A stretch of DNA of 64,000 bases from Ailanthus altissimus (taxonomy: Eukaryota > Streptophyta > Magnoliopsida > Sapindales > Simaroubaceae), in contig OX327693.1 of the NCBI GenBank assembly GCA_946807835.1, forward strand, positions 3,737,501 through 3,801,500, written 5' to 3'. The notes beneath the pieces were generated by a model. It searched no databases. It worked only from the letters and a program-made list of their open reading frames with translations, and was not told the DNA's origin. Positions 1-9,919 of the stretch are shown in pieces (the stretch's first letter is position 1; each line of letters begins with the position of its first letter). The position numbers and the translations under genes were made by a program.

Positions 1-171
1 TTCACCCCAAGTAGATAGTGTCGCCAAATGCGCAGGCAATGGATGACCCCTGTCATCTTCTTCTCTTATACCGTATAGCACATCTCCATCTCGTTGAGTT
101 TTTGGCTCTCATACGCGATCGGATGATCCTGCTGTATCAATACACCACCAATGACAAAGTCAGATGCATTA
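1..171 (-). pseudogene. gypsy RNase H fragment (start of the RNase H domain)
   Basis: Minus-strand translation from 176 leftwards gives the gypsy RNase H opening: an H-T-N-A-S-D start where intact elements have H-T-D-A-S, then I-G-G-V-L-I-Q-Q-D and P-I-A-Y-E-S. The first catalytic Asp is replaced by Asn. A stop follows about 40 residues in. This is the continuation of the polyprotein at 4643-7336, separated by the copia insertion. The window begins inside this domain. Confidence 0.85.
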
Positions 172-176
172 GTATG

Positions 177-308
177 AGAAGAAGTAATTGAGAAAGAAAA
201 GACTTTCTTATTTGAATTGAACATAATACAAGTCTATATATAGCCCTAAGTCTAGTTGTAAAGCTATCTTTACAACTAGATTACAACCATAATACAAGCA
301 TTTCCACA
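177..308 (-). repeat. 3' LTR of the copia element
   Basis: This 132-bp LTR matches 4404-4535 except for one base (g/a in the tttgaattga stretch). On the minus strand it starts TGTGG. It contains a TATA-like stretch (ctatatatag, about 235-244) and a perfect inverted repeat with 13-bp arms (251-263 and 268-280) around a 4-base loop. The element-side end is not the usual CA but TTCTTCT, directly abutting the primer-binding site in the other copy. Confidence 0.95.
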
Positions 309-320
309 CTCCCCCTCAAG
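309..320 (-). other. polypurine tract of the copia element
   Basis: On the minus strand the 12 bases before the 3' LTR are purine-rich with a run of five G, the usual copia plus-strand primer. The pol stop codon (316-318) lies inside the tract. Confidence 0.85.
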
Positions 321-3300
321 CTGGAGCATATACATCATATGCTCCAAGCTTGTTACAAATAAAATCAATTCTAGGACCTCTCAGAGATTTAGTAAGGACA
401 TCTGCTAGTTGATTGTTTGAGCTGACATAATTGGTAGAAATAATGCCAGATTGAATCTTTTCTCGAATAAAGTGACAATCAATCTCTATATGTTTAGTCC
501 TTTCATGAAACACTGGATTTGATGAAATATGGAGGGCAGCTTGATTATCACAAAGTAACTTCATCTGTGATATATCTGCAAATTTCAATTCTTGGATTAA
601 CTGTTTCAACCATATAAGTTCACAAGTTGCTAAAGCCATTGCCCGATATTCTGCTTCTGCACTTGACCTAGCAACAACAGCTTGCTTCTTACTTTTCCAA
701 GATACAAGATTTCCTCCCACAAGAACACAATACCCAGTAGTAGAACGTCTATCTGATGGAGAACCTGCCCAATCGGCATCTGAATATCCAATAATCTGTG
801 TATGGCCCTTATTCTCATATAGTAAACCTTTACCTGGTGCACTCTTAATATATCGTAGGATTCGAATAACTGCATTCCAATGACTGTCACATGGAGACTG
901 TAGAAATTGACTGACAACACTAACCGGGAAAGAAATATCCGGTCGTGTGATAGTGAGATAATTAAGTTTACCAACTAGTCTCCGATATCTCCCAGGATCT
1001 GTAATAGGCTCCCCCTGTCCAGGTAGAAGCTTAGTGTTAGAATCCATGGGAGTGTCTATGGGTTGACAATCCATCATCCCTGTTTCCTGAAGAATATCTA
1101 AAGCATACTTTCTTTGAGAAATAACGATTCCAGAGCTAGATTGAGCTACTTCAATACCAAGGAAGTATCTGAGTAATCCTAAATCTTTGGTCTGAAAATG
1201 ATCAAATAAGTGTTTTTTTAATTGCTTAATACCATCTTGATCATTTCCTGTAATGACAATATCATCAACATAGACTACCAGATATATGCATTGGCCTTGT
1301 GGTGTATGCTTATAAAAAACAGAGTGATCTGACTGACTTCGAATCATGCCAAACTCCTGGATAACAGTGCTGAAACGACCAAACCAGGCACGAGGAGATT
1401 GTTTTAAACCATACAATGAACGGCGAAGTTTACATACCAAACCAGACTCCCCCTGAGCAACAAAACCAGGTGGTTGCTCCATATAGATTTCTTCTTGAAG
1501 TTCTCCGTGAAGAAAGGCATTCTTGATGTCAAGTTGGTGCAAAGGCCATTGACGAATAGCAGCCATAGATAAGAACAACCGAACAGATGACATTTTAGCC
1601 ACAGGAGAGAAGGTGTCAGAATAATTTAGGCCATAAGTCTGTGTATATCCTTTGGCAACTAACCTTGCTTTCAACCGATCAACCTGACCATCTGGTCCAA
1701 ACTTGACATTGTAAACCCAACGACAACCAACGGTGGAGTGGCCGGGGGGCAATTGGACTAATTCCCATGTACCATTATTATGCAAAGCAGTCATTTCCTC
1801 AACCATTGCTTGACACCACCCAGGATGTGAAAGAGCATCACGAAGAGTGGCAGGGACAGTGACAGAGGATAAATTTGATACAAAAGCATAATATGGTAAA
1901 GACAATCGATGATAACTAAGAAAGTTATATATAGGATGAGGATTGCGAGTGGAACATATACCTTTTCGGATAGCAATGGGAAATTGGTCATCAGGTGGTA
2001 GGACCTCAGTAGGAGAGTGATCGGGAGCAGGAAGTGAGTCGGCGGGAACCTCAAGTGCTGCAGGAGCAGTATCACTGTCATCACCTGTAGGAGAAAGAGG
2101 AACAAGACTCCCATTATTCGGAGAGGGAGAATCCTGGGGAGGAGGATCATATTGTGGGGTAGGAACAAATTCTGTGTTTGACTCAGGATGAGGAATAATA
2201 TAAGGAACTGGAAGAGCCTTTGTGATTGACATATGTTCTGTAGCAGAAGAAAAGAGAGGGGAAGACTCAAAAAATGTGACATCAGCAGAAATAAAATAAC
2301 GTCGGGTGTCAGGAGAATAACACCTATATCCTTTCTGGAGACGTGAGTACCCAAGAAAAATACATTTGATGGACCGGGCAGATAATTTGTCTTGACCAGG
2401 AGTGAAGACATGGACAAAACATGTGCAGCCAAAGACACGCGGCGGAAGAGAAAACAATGGTTGATCAGGATACAGAATAGAATAAGGAACCTGATGTTGT
2501 AACACGGAGGACGGCATTCGATTGATCAAAAAACGCAGTAAGAACAGCATCCCCCCAAAAACGAAGAGGAACATTATGATGTAGAAGTAATGTTCGAGCA
2601 GTTTCAATGAGATGTCTGTTCTTACGCTCGGCAACTCCATTTTGTTGTGGAGTATAGACACAGGAAGACTGATGTAAAATGCCCTGAGAAGACATAAATT
2701 TAGTAAAAGGAGCAGAAAAGTATTCACGTGCATTATCACTACGCAATATACGGACAGTAGTGGAGAATTGCGTTTTAATTTCAGCACAAAAAGACTCAAA
2801 GATGGAAAATAATTCAGAACAATTTTTCATCAAAAATAACCAAGTGCAACGTGAATAATCATCAATAAATGTAACAAAATATTTAAAACCTAAAACTGAT
2901 GAGACTCGACTAGGACCCCAGACATCTGAATGAATTAATGCAAAAGGGGATGTAGCTCGATTATTGACACGCTTTGGAAACGATCCACGAGAGTGTTTCC
3001 CAAACTGACAAGACTCACAATTAAAAGATGGCAGACTAGAAAGACCTGGAACCATTTTTCGAAGCTTTAACAGATTTGGATGTCCCAAACGATTATGAAG
3101 AAGTGCGGGTGAGACATTGCATGCAACAGATGGTTGAGGAATACTTAGATGATAGAGCCCCTGTGACTCACGACCTACCCCAATCGTCTTTCCTGTACTG
3201 CGATCCTGGATAAGAACAGAGTCATGGACAAAAGTAATTGTACAGTTTAAAGAGCGAGTAAGCTTACTAATAGAAATAAGATTAAAAGGACAATGCGGAA

Positions 3301-3658
3301 TATAAAGAACAGATTCTAAAGGTAAGGAAGGAAGAGGATGTGCTCGACCAACTGCTTGAGCAGTTGTTGTGGATCCATTAGCAAGGGTGACAGATGGCAA
3401 TAATCTGGATGTAGAAATATGAGAAAGTAATTGGAGGTTACCAGAAATGTGATCAGAGGCACCAGAATCAAGGATCCAAGGTCCTAAGGAAGGAGGTTGA
3501 GTAAGACAAGCGACCGAATTACCTAGGTCCTGTGTGGGGGCAACAAAAGAAGTAGACTGCTTAGCCGCTTGGTATTTAAGGTAATTCTCTAATTCAACAC
3601 CGGTGAGAATCACTGATGAAAGGTGCCTGCTTGTTTTAAAGTTTTGAGTAGTAGTCAT
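316..3658 (-). pseudogene. copia pol polyprotein (PR-INT-RT-RNaseH) with one frameshift and no gag
   Basis: From 3658 leftwards the frame shows a protease (D-S-G-A, with W-I-L-D before it), integrase with the H-H-C-C zinc residues (LLHNRLGHPN, CESCQFGKH) and D-D-E core (HSDVWGP, RSDNAREY, QQNGVAERKN). It then changes frame and continues with reverse transcriptase (YVDD at 1261-1272) and RNase H up to the stop at 316. The break is at the A6 run 2528-2533, where the upstream frame (open to 2465) and the downstream frame (open from 2799) overlap. The first 12 or so residues look like a gag start joined directly to the region before protease, so gag was deleted. Apart from the frameshift the frame has no stop. 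Confidence 0.93.
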
Positions 3659-4390
3659 ATTTGCTCACAAATGAAGGAGAAAAGTAACTGAGAAGTTCTA
3701 CAATACAGAAGCCATTTTTCCGGCAATACTGTGGCTGTTTCCGGCGACGGCGACGGCGGCCGACGACGGCAACTCGCTGGATGACAGAGATTTGGTTTCC
3801 CGGCGTTGCCTGAATCTGTTGGCGCCGGCGGTGAGCACTAACGCTCGCCGGATAAGGAGATCGGCGGCCAAATGATAGCGTCGGAGATACGGCGCGTGGA
3901 GGCGCGTCCGAATGCCGGTGAGTGCACGGCGGCTGTAGTTGGGGTCACCGGCGTCGTCTGAGTCCGATGACGCTGGCGGTGAGATTTCAAGTCGCCGGAA
4001 AGTTGCAGATCGGCGGTGAAAAGCTGCCGGAAACCTGGGCTGTTACCGGCGCGTGGAGGCGCGTCCGGTGTCCAGGGAGAGAGCTACGACTGCAGCTCTG
4101 ATTGTCGGCACCTTCCGAGGTCAACGGAGATGGCCGGAAACTGTACTACCGCCGGAAAATAATGTGGTCACCGGAGATAGTTACTGTTTACGGCGCGTGG
4201 AGGCGCGTCCGGTGATGCGTCCGGCGATGATTATTTGGATCTTAATGGCGAGAACCTTCTGAGGTCACGGCCACCGAAATAAAATAAAGAGCACGGTGGA
4301 TGAAAAATAGACTAGTAATCTACCGAAAAAAGAACCGGCAGTACACCGGAAAATGTCGCCGGAAAATATCACATTCAGAAGCCAAGAGTT
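3659..4390 (-). other. GC-rich leader of the copia element with three 20-bp repeats
   Basis: About 730 bases separate the pol start from the primer-binding site. The stretch is far richer in G and C than anything nearby and full of CCGG and CGCCGG. The 20-mer GGCGCGTGGAGGCGCGTCCG occurs exactly three times (3891-3910, 4048-4067, 4192-4211). No convincing protein is encoded. A 69-codon plus-strand frame at 4053-4262 is a by-product of the composition. It may be a structured untranslated leader. Confidence 0.8.
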
Positions 4391-4403
4391 GGCTCTGATA
4401 CCA
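4391..4403 (-). other. primer-binding site of the copia element (initiator tRNA-Met)
   Basis: On the minus strand this is TGGTATCAGAGCC, the standard plant copia primer site complementary to the 3' end of initiator tRNA-Met. It abuts the 5' LTR with no spacer and fixes the LTR boundary at 4404. Confidence 0.95.
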
Positions 4404-4535
4404 AGAAGAAGTAATTGAGAAAGAAAAGACTTTCTTATTTAAATTGAACATAATACAAGTCTATATATAGCCCTAAGTCTAGTTGTAAAGCTATCTTTAC
4501 AACTAGATTACAACCATAATACAAGCATTTCCACA
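4404..4535 (-). repeat. 5' LTR of the copia element
   Basis: 132-bp direct copy of 177-308 with one mismatch. It is bounded by the primer-binding site on one side and the GTATG duplication (4536-4540) on the other. It repeats the TATA-like box and the 13-bp-arm hairpin (4478-4507). Confidence 0.95.
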
Positions 4536-4540
4536 GTATG

Positions 4541-7336
4541 TACCTCATACGGTAACAAATGATTCGACAATGCTAAGACTGGTATCTCGATCACTACTGT
4601 CTTCAGTCGATCAAAAGTCCATTAACACTCCTTAGTCCACTCTCATGCTTTAGTCTTCTTTAGCAGGTCGGTAAAGGGTGCAGCAATGGTGGAGTAGCTC
4701 TTGATAAATCTTCGATAATAGTTAACTAACCCAAGGAAAGACTGCAGCTCGGTAACTTTCGTGGGTGCCTCCCAATCCACTATGGTGCGAATCTTCGCCC
4801 TGTCCATCATCAACCTGCCTTCTTTGATCTTGTGACCCAAAAAGTCTACCTCCAGCTTGGTGAATGAACACTTCTCCCTCTTCACATACAGCTCATTCTC
4901 GCGGAGCACCTTCAAGACAGATTTCAAGTGTTCCACGTGCTCTTCGAGAGTGTTATTGTAGATGACGATGTCGTCTAAGTACACGACGATAAATTTATCG
5001 AGGAAGGGCTAGAGTATGTTGTTCATCAATGTGCAGAAAGTGGCTGGCGCGTTTGTGAGGCCAAACAGCATGACAAGAAATTCAAAGGCCCCATAACGCT
5101 TTACACAGGTTGTTTTCGACTCATCTCCCTTGGCTATCTGCACTTGATGGTAACTTGATCGCAAGTCCAGCTTCGAAAAGTACTTCGCCAGTCTCAATTG
5201 ATCAAACAAGTCAACAATTAAAGGAATGGGATACCTATTTTTAACAGTGACCTTGTTCAGCGCCCAGTAGTCTATGCATAACCGCAATGATCCGTCGTGC
5301 TTGCGCTGAAAAAGCACGGGCGCGCCGTAGGGCGCCTTAGATGGCTGGATAAACCCTGCATCCAGTAGCTCCTTGAGCTGCTTTTGCAACTCTGCTAGTT
5401 CTGGTGGAGACATTCGGTATGGGGCTTTGGCTGGAGGTTTCGCCCTTGGTTCCAGCTCAATCTCGTGATCAATTGCCCGTCTTAGTGGTAATTTCTGTGG
5501 TAGCGCTGCTGGCATTACGTCCTGGTGCTGCTTGAGCACTTTCGTGATCTCTGCTGGCAGCTCCTCTTCGCCCCCGTACGCCTCATCATCTGCCTCCCAT
5601 ATTGTGGCGAGGTATGTATCTTCTCCCCGCTTAGCTCCTTTCTTCAGTTGCATGGCGGACAAAAGAGTAGTGTGGGCGTTGGGCTCAGATTGCCCACCTG
5701 TCGACTTGTTTACTGTCGGCACCATGCATGGTCCTCCCTCCAGGATGCATACATAGTTGTGTCAGAGAAGTGGCACCACATTAAACTGCCGCAAAAAATC
5801 CATACCAAGAACAACATCAAAATCATCGAGAGGGGCTACCGAAAAGTTTACCTTACCGCTCCATTTTTCGAGGTTCATTTCAACTCCACGAATGACCCCG
5901 TCCAGTGGCTTAATTGCGGCGTTCACGGTCTTGAGGTAGCCAATCCCCTTCTCCACCTTGAGGCCCAAGCGTACTGCTTCCGCATATTTAATAAAGTTGT
6001 GCGTAGCTCTAGTATCCACTAGCGCTTGAATCTTTCTCCCATTAATGTAGGCTTCAACATACATTAGCATTTTTTTCATTGTCGCGCGGGCTGCCCGCTT
6101 GGCATTGAGGGCATTGAGCAACTACAGACATCCCAATTGTCCATGTTCGCTCGCTTGTTGAGTCTTCAACATCGCATTGATAGACTTCTTATTTGGACAG
6201 TCCTTCACCCAATGATCCTCATCGCAAAGAAAGCAACTAGATCTCGGCTTTCTCCTGCCGTTGCGCTTCTGCTCTCTCTCTGTGGGCGGTTTACCTTTCC
6301 CCTCCTTATCCTGCGAAGGTTGAAACTCCTTGGTTTCCCCACCTTTGCTGTGGTTGGGCTTTGAATTTTTGGACTTCTCCGCATCACCCTTGCGGTAATC
6401 AGTGAGCGTTTCTGCCAATGTGAAAGCGTCGGATATATTCTGCACTCCACGCCGCCTCAGTTCATTGGACACCCATGTCTGTAACCCGTCGAGAAAATTG
6501 TACAGCAAGTCTTCTTCACTCATATTGGGGATCTGCAGCATCAATAATGAGTACTCCTCTACGTACTCGCCAATAGACTTGGTCTGTTTCAACTCCTTTA
6601 GACGCTTCCTAACGTCGTGCACCACATTCTTCGGATAGAATTGACGCTTCAGCTCCTGTTGTAACTCTGTCCAGGTGTTGATAGTGCAGGTATCCTTGCA
6701 AATCTCCTCGCTCTTCCTACGCTACCACAGAATTGCATGATCAGAGAGATGTAGGGTTGCGGTGTTTACCTTATCCTCGTCCCGTACACCTAGGGCGTCG
6801 AAGCATCTCTCCATCTGCCAGAAGTAATTGTCGAGCTCCTTGGCGTTCTGCTTCCCGTTGAACTCTTTAGGCTTAGGAGCATCGACCCTCGGTGCAGATA
6901 CCGTAACTTGAGCGGCGACAGACCCGTTCGCCACCGTCCGCTTGCACAACACCACATCTTCTTTGACAGTTTCAAATCCTCGGCGTAGCTCCTCTACTTG
7001 GGTTTGAATAATGTCTATTGTGGTGAGGACCTTCTCCTGAAAAGCCTTAATCCAGTCTCGCTGCCTATCGGCGTAAGCCTCGATGGATGTACTGATGAGG
7101 GAGAGCAGCTCGTCTCCTTGAGTGTCGAGGCCCACCTTGATCTTCTCTACTTGCTGCTCCAGCTCTCTAATGCGATCTGCCGCCTTCCCGACAGCATCGC
7201 TGAGTGCTTTCACCATACTCCCGACATCCTGACTTAGATCTACTGACTTATCGCGAGAGGCAGCGTTGTGTTTCTTAGCCTTGGGGTTCCGATCCCTCTC
7301 TTCAGTCAAATTTGATGGTCCATCGTCTTTCTCCAT
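4541..7336 (-). pseudogene. gypsy gag-pol polyprotein, gag to RT, inactivated by nonsense mutations
   Basis: Translation starts most plausibly at the ATG at 7336 (MEKDDGPSN). Gag has a coiled-coil-like N-terminal part and a retrotransposon gag domain (6500-6900), then a zinc knuckle C-x2-C-x3-H-x4-C (CFLCDEDHWVKDC) near 6220. Protease follows (5762-6121) with D-T-R-A where intact copies have D-T-G-A. Reverse transcriptase covers about 5500-4643, with YLDD at 4970-4981. Stops interrupt one continuous frame at about 6722, 6122, 5762, 5009, 4643 and just beyond. Most can be explained as TGG to TAG/TGA or CAG/CAA to TAG/TAA. The frame meets the copia insertion at 4540. Confidence 0.92.
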
Positions 7337-7360
7337 CTTTGAACCTGTTTTGATACCAAC

Positions 7361-7830
7361 TGTCACGGACTGTTTTCAAACTGTGGGGCCTTAGACGTGT
7401 TGCGTGCTAAGCAGTCGAGAAAATCACACAAAGAGAAGAAAAACAAACACACCAAGTGTTTGCACGAATGCTCTCTATATTGTTGAAGAGAAAATAAAGC
7501 TATGAGATAAATTATACAAGTGAGGGTCTCCTCTTTATATAGTAGCAACCTTATACAATCGACGGCTGAGATCTAAATGATCTAGCGGTGTATATACAAG
7601 ATGGAGAATTATGCTCTAGAATATTCTTAGATGTCATTCTACCTTTTATGAAATTCTAATTAAGGTGAACTACCCTAATAAGTCACAGGCCCAGCCAGGT
7701 TCTCCATCCAAACAGCGGGCAATCTAGAAGTTCCGGTCCACGTAGCGCTCCATGGTCCAAAAGGCTTCCAGCAGGCCTAATCGTGTACCAAGTGCTCGAA
7801 AAAATGCTTGAGAGCACTTAAAACGTGACA
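7361..7830 (-). repeat. 5' LTR of the gypsy element
   Basis: A 470-bp segment starts TGTCACG and ends CGTGACA, a 7-bp perfect terminal inverted repeat that also gives the standard TG...CA ends. Immediately inside on the minus strand is TTGGTATCAAAACAGG, a primer site of the Met type. The partner LTR is outside the window, so the boundary rests on the inverted ends and the primer site alone. Confidence 0.8.
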
Positions 7831-9736
7831 CTAAGCAAGCATCTGAACGATAGCAATCGAAAACAATGATGGCTCCATTCAGTGAAAATAGGAATTGTTA
7901 AGAATTAAACAATTGATTTATGATTAATTTAAATTAAATAAAAAAAAATTGAGTTATTATTTCAATAACTCAAATAAACTGTAATAAGATCACAACTCAA
8001 ATTAATTTAATGCAAATTGAGTTATTTAGTTTTAACTATTTTTAAAATATATTATTTTTTTACATCCTAATTTTTTAATTAAAAAGCATAATTATTTTAA
8101 TTATCAAATATCACCCATAACTTAAAATTCCACAATAAAGTTTCAATTCAACACAGTTTAACTTGTGAAAAGAAAATATCTCACAATGATAAAGTGTTCC
8201 ATCCAAAATAATTAAAAAATTACTTATAAAAATAAATAAATTAATATGGATAAAAAATAATCTAGTCTATTATTTCACATGATCTGAATTCTACATAAAA
8301 TAAAGGAAATTATTTTTAAAGAAAATAAAATAAAAACAAGTAAATATTTTACTACGTACCAATTTAAATAGATGGTAAATAATTGTTAAAAAAAATCAAG
8401 TCAATTTTTTTTTAGAAAAGAAGGTTATTTCAGCAAGTAAATTTAGAATTATAGTAAATTTCATATATGTAAATCATTAAGATTTTAGTTTAATTTTTTT
8501 ATAGGATTAATGAACATGAAAATAATAATTTTATTTCAAAAAATAATAATAATTTTTATTTTAAGTTATTTTTGGTTGAATTAAATGAGTTCGAAAATTT
8601 TCAACTCAACCTACCCCAATTAAATTTTAGATTAAAATTTTCAACCTAATCCTACCTAAATAAAATCAAAACTCAATCTATCTACATTATTACATTTGAG
8701 TTCGAATTGGATTATGAGTTACAATTTGAGTTGTCCATCTTTATATCATGTGATGAAACAAATATAAGAGATGCATAATGCTTCGAGGCTGCATAAGTAC
8801 TGATCTTATTGCAAGATTAAGAAAAACACCTACTTCATTCCATAATAAGATGTTATCATTTTGTTTTAGATGTTCAGGTATCATTCTGTTTTTGACGATC
8901 AGTAGTTCTGTTTTTGTTTTTATTTTATGCATTGGAAAGTAAAGATGACATCAATCACCTTAGTTTCCTTCAATATTTTAAATAATAATAATTTTTCTCT
9001 AATAAATAAAAACAATTTTTATTTATTTTTCTCTTACTGAACGCAACTTATGCAACTTTTACGAATTTTCAAATATATATATATATATAATTGATCATAA
9101 TTTAGATGCCTAACTAGATAGCCTATAAAAATATAGGGTCAATAAGGTAAGACTCTTCTGAAATTGCTTTATATGTTGATTTCTATATAATGTCAATGAT
9201 CATTCAAATCATGCTTAGCATTCTTCTTGCTTCTTTAGTGATAAATATGTAAAATGTGAAAGATCAAAATGTGTGAGTAATGTAGCAATTACTCTTTCTT
9301 AATCATTGTCATTGTTAAGAATTTTCAATATCCACTTTCAAACAAGTACTAAGACTTGAACCCCTCAACATGATATGTTTATTTATAATGTAAAGAGAGA
9401 GTTTATCAAAGGGTGAATTGACAGCGGAAAAACATTTGGTTAAAAACTTTGATGCACATAAATTATTAGGAAAACAATATTTTAATTCTTAAAATTTTAA
9501 AAGGAAAATGCAGAATTCAATAGTTTTAAACTTTTTGTTTCATTCATTAACTTTAATAATAAAAAAGAGTTTGCATATCTTATTTTTTAAAATTTTAATT
9601 CCTTTTTACCTTTAAAATAGATAGAATTTATTAGCAAGAGACCTTCACGTCAACTCAAAATTTTAATCCCTCAAATATTAAATATAATGATTAACCATAG
9701 GAAGAGTACAAAACATTGTCAAAATAATCTTTTCGT
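7831..9736. other. AT-rich intergenic sequence, no gene seen
   Basis: Between the gypsy LTR and the last exon of the FAM136A-like gene the sequence is AT-rich with poly(A)/poly(T) runs and a short TA repeat near 9076-9088. The only frame of note (8741-8932, minus) has no recognisable content. Confidence 0.6.
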
Positions 9737-9919
9737 TTAATCCTTGATAGAGAAATCACTCTTCAATTTTCCAACAAGATGTGGCAATGTCTTGACGCTG
9801 TCGTCTATGGAATGGTTAACGCACGACTCCAAATCGTTTATGGCATCGGTCCCAATCTTTTGCAGCTTAGCTGACTCGAACCTGTCTTGGCAAACCATTA
9901 GAGACCTATTCAATCTCTC
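9737..9919 (-). CDS. FAM136A-like gene, exon 3
   Basis: The exon begins after the acceptor ...GATGCAG at 9920-9926, encodes 60 residues from [10 protein letters not shown] to the end KSDFSIKD, and stops at 9737-9739. In human FAM136A this part contains two more C-x3-C pairs; here only one cysteine of each pair is kept. Confidence 0.88.
   Translation of the reverse strand, partial: ERLNRSLMVCQDRFESAKLQKIGTDAINDLESCVNHSIDDSVKTLPHLVGKLKSDFSIKD

Larger units (their letters stand above)
177..4535 (-). mobile_element. Ty1/copia retrotransposon, structurally complete ends, gag deleted, very recent insertion
   Basis: The 4359-bp element has 132-bp direct terminal repeats (177-308 and 4404-4535), a 5-bp target duplication GTATG (172-176 and 4536-4540), a primer-binding site complementary to initiator tRNA-Met (4391-4403) and a purine tract next to the 3' LTR. 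The LTRs differ at one base, so insertion was recent. The short LTRs and domain order PR-INT-RT-RNaseH suit short-LTR copia lineages such as Ale; that lineage call is inference. Almost all of gag, including any zinc knuckle, is missing, and pol has a frameshift, so the copy cannot move by itself. It is inserted in the older gypsy element. Confidence 0.95.
1..7830 (-). mobile_element. Ty3/gypsy LTR retrotransposon, 3' part outside window, split by a copia insertion
   Basis: A gypsy element reads leftwards from its 5' LTR (7361-7830) through gag, protease and reverse transcriptase to RNase H, and runs off the window at position 1. The copia element 177-4535 sits between the RT and RNase H parts: RNase H coding resumes at 171-1 after the target duplication. 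Domain order gag-PR-RT-RNaseH is that of Ty3/gypsy. Integrase and the 3' LTR would lie left of the window. The reading frame is largely single but carries several in-frame stops, so the copy is dead. Confidence 0.93.

Noticed and set aside
630..974. 114-codon minus-strand frame
   Set aside because: Shadow of the RNase H part of the copia pol in another frame.
1791..2438. 215-codon minus-strand frame
   Set aside because: Low-complexity Leu-rich shadow of the copia RT/linker frame.
4053..4262. 69-codon plus-strand frame
   Set aside because: Lies in the GC-rich copia leader, antisense to the element; open only because of base composition.
5525..6022. 165-codon plus-strand frame
   Set aside because: Antisense to the gypsy protease and RT coding region; no protein-like features.
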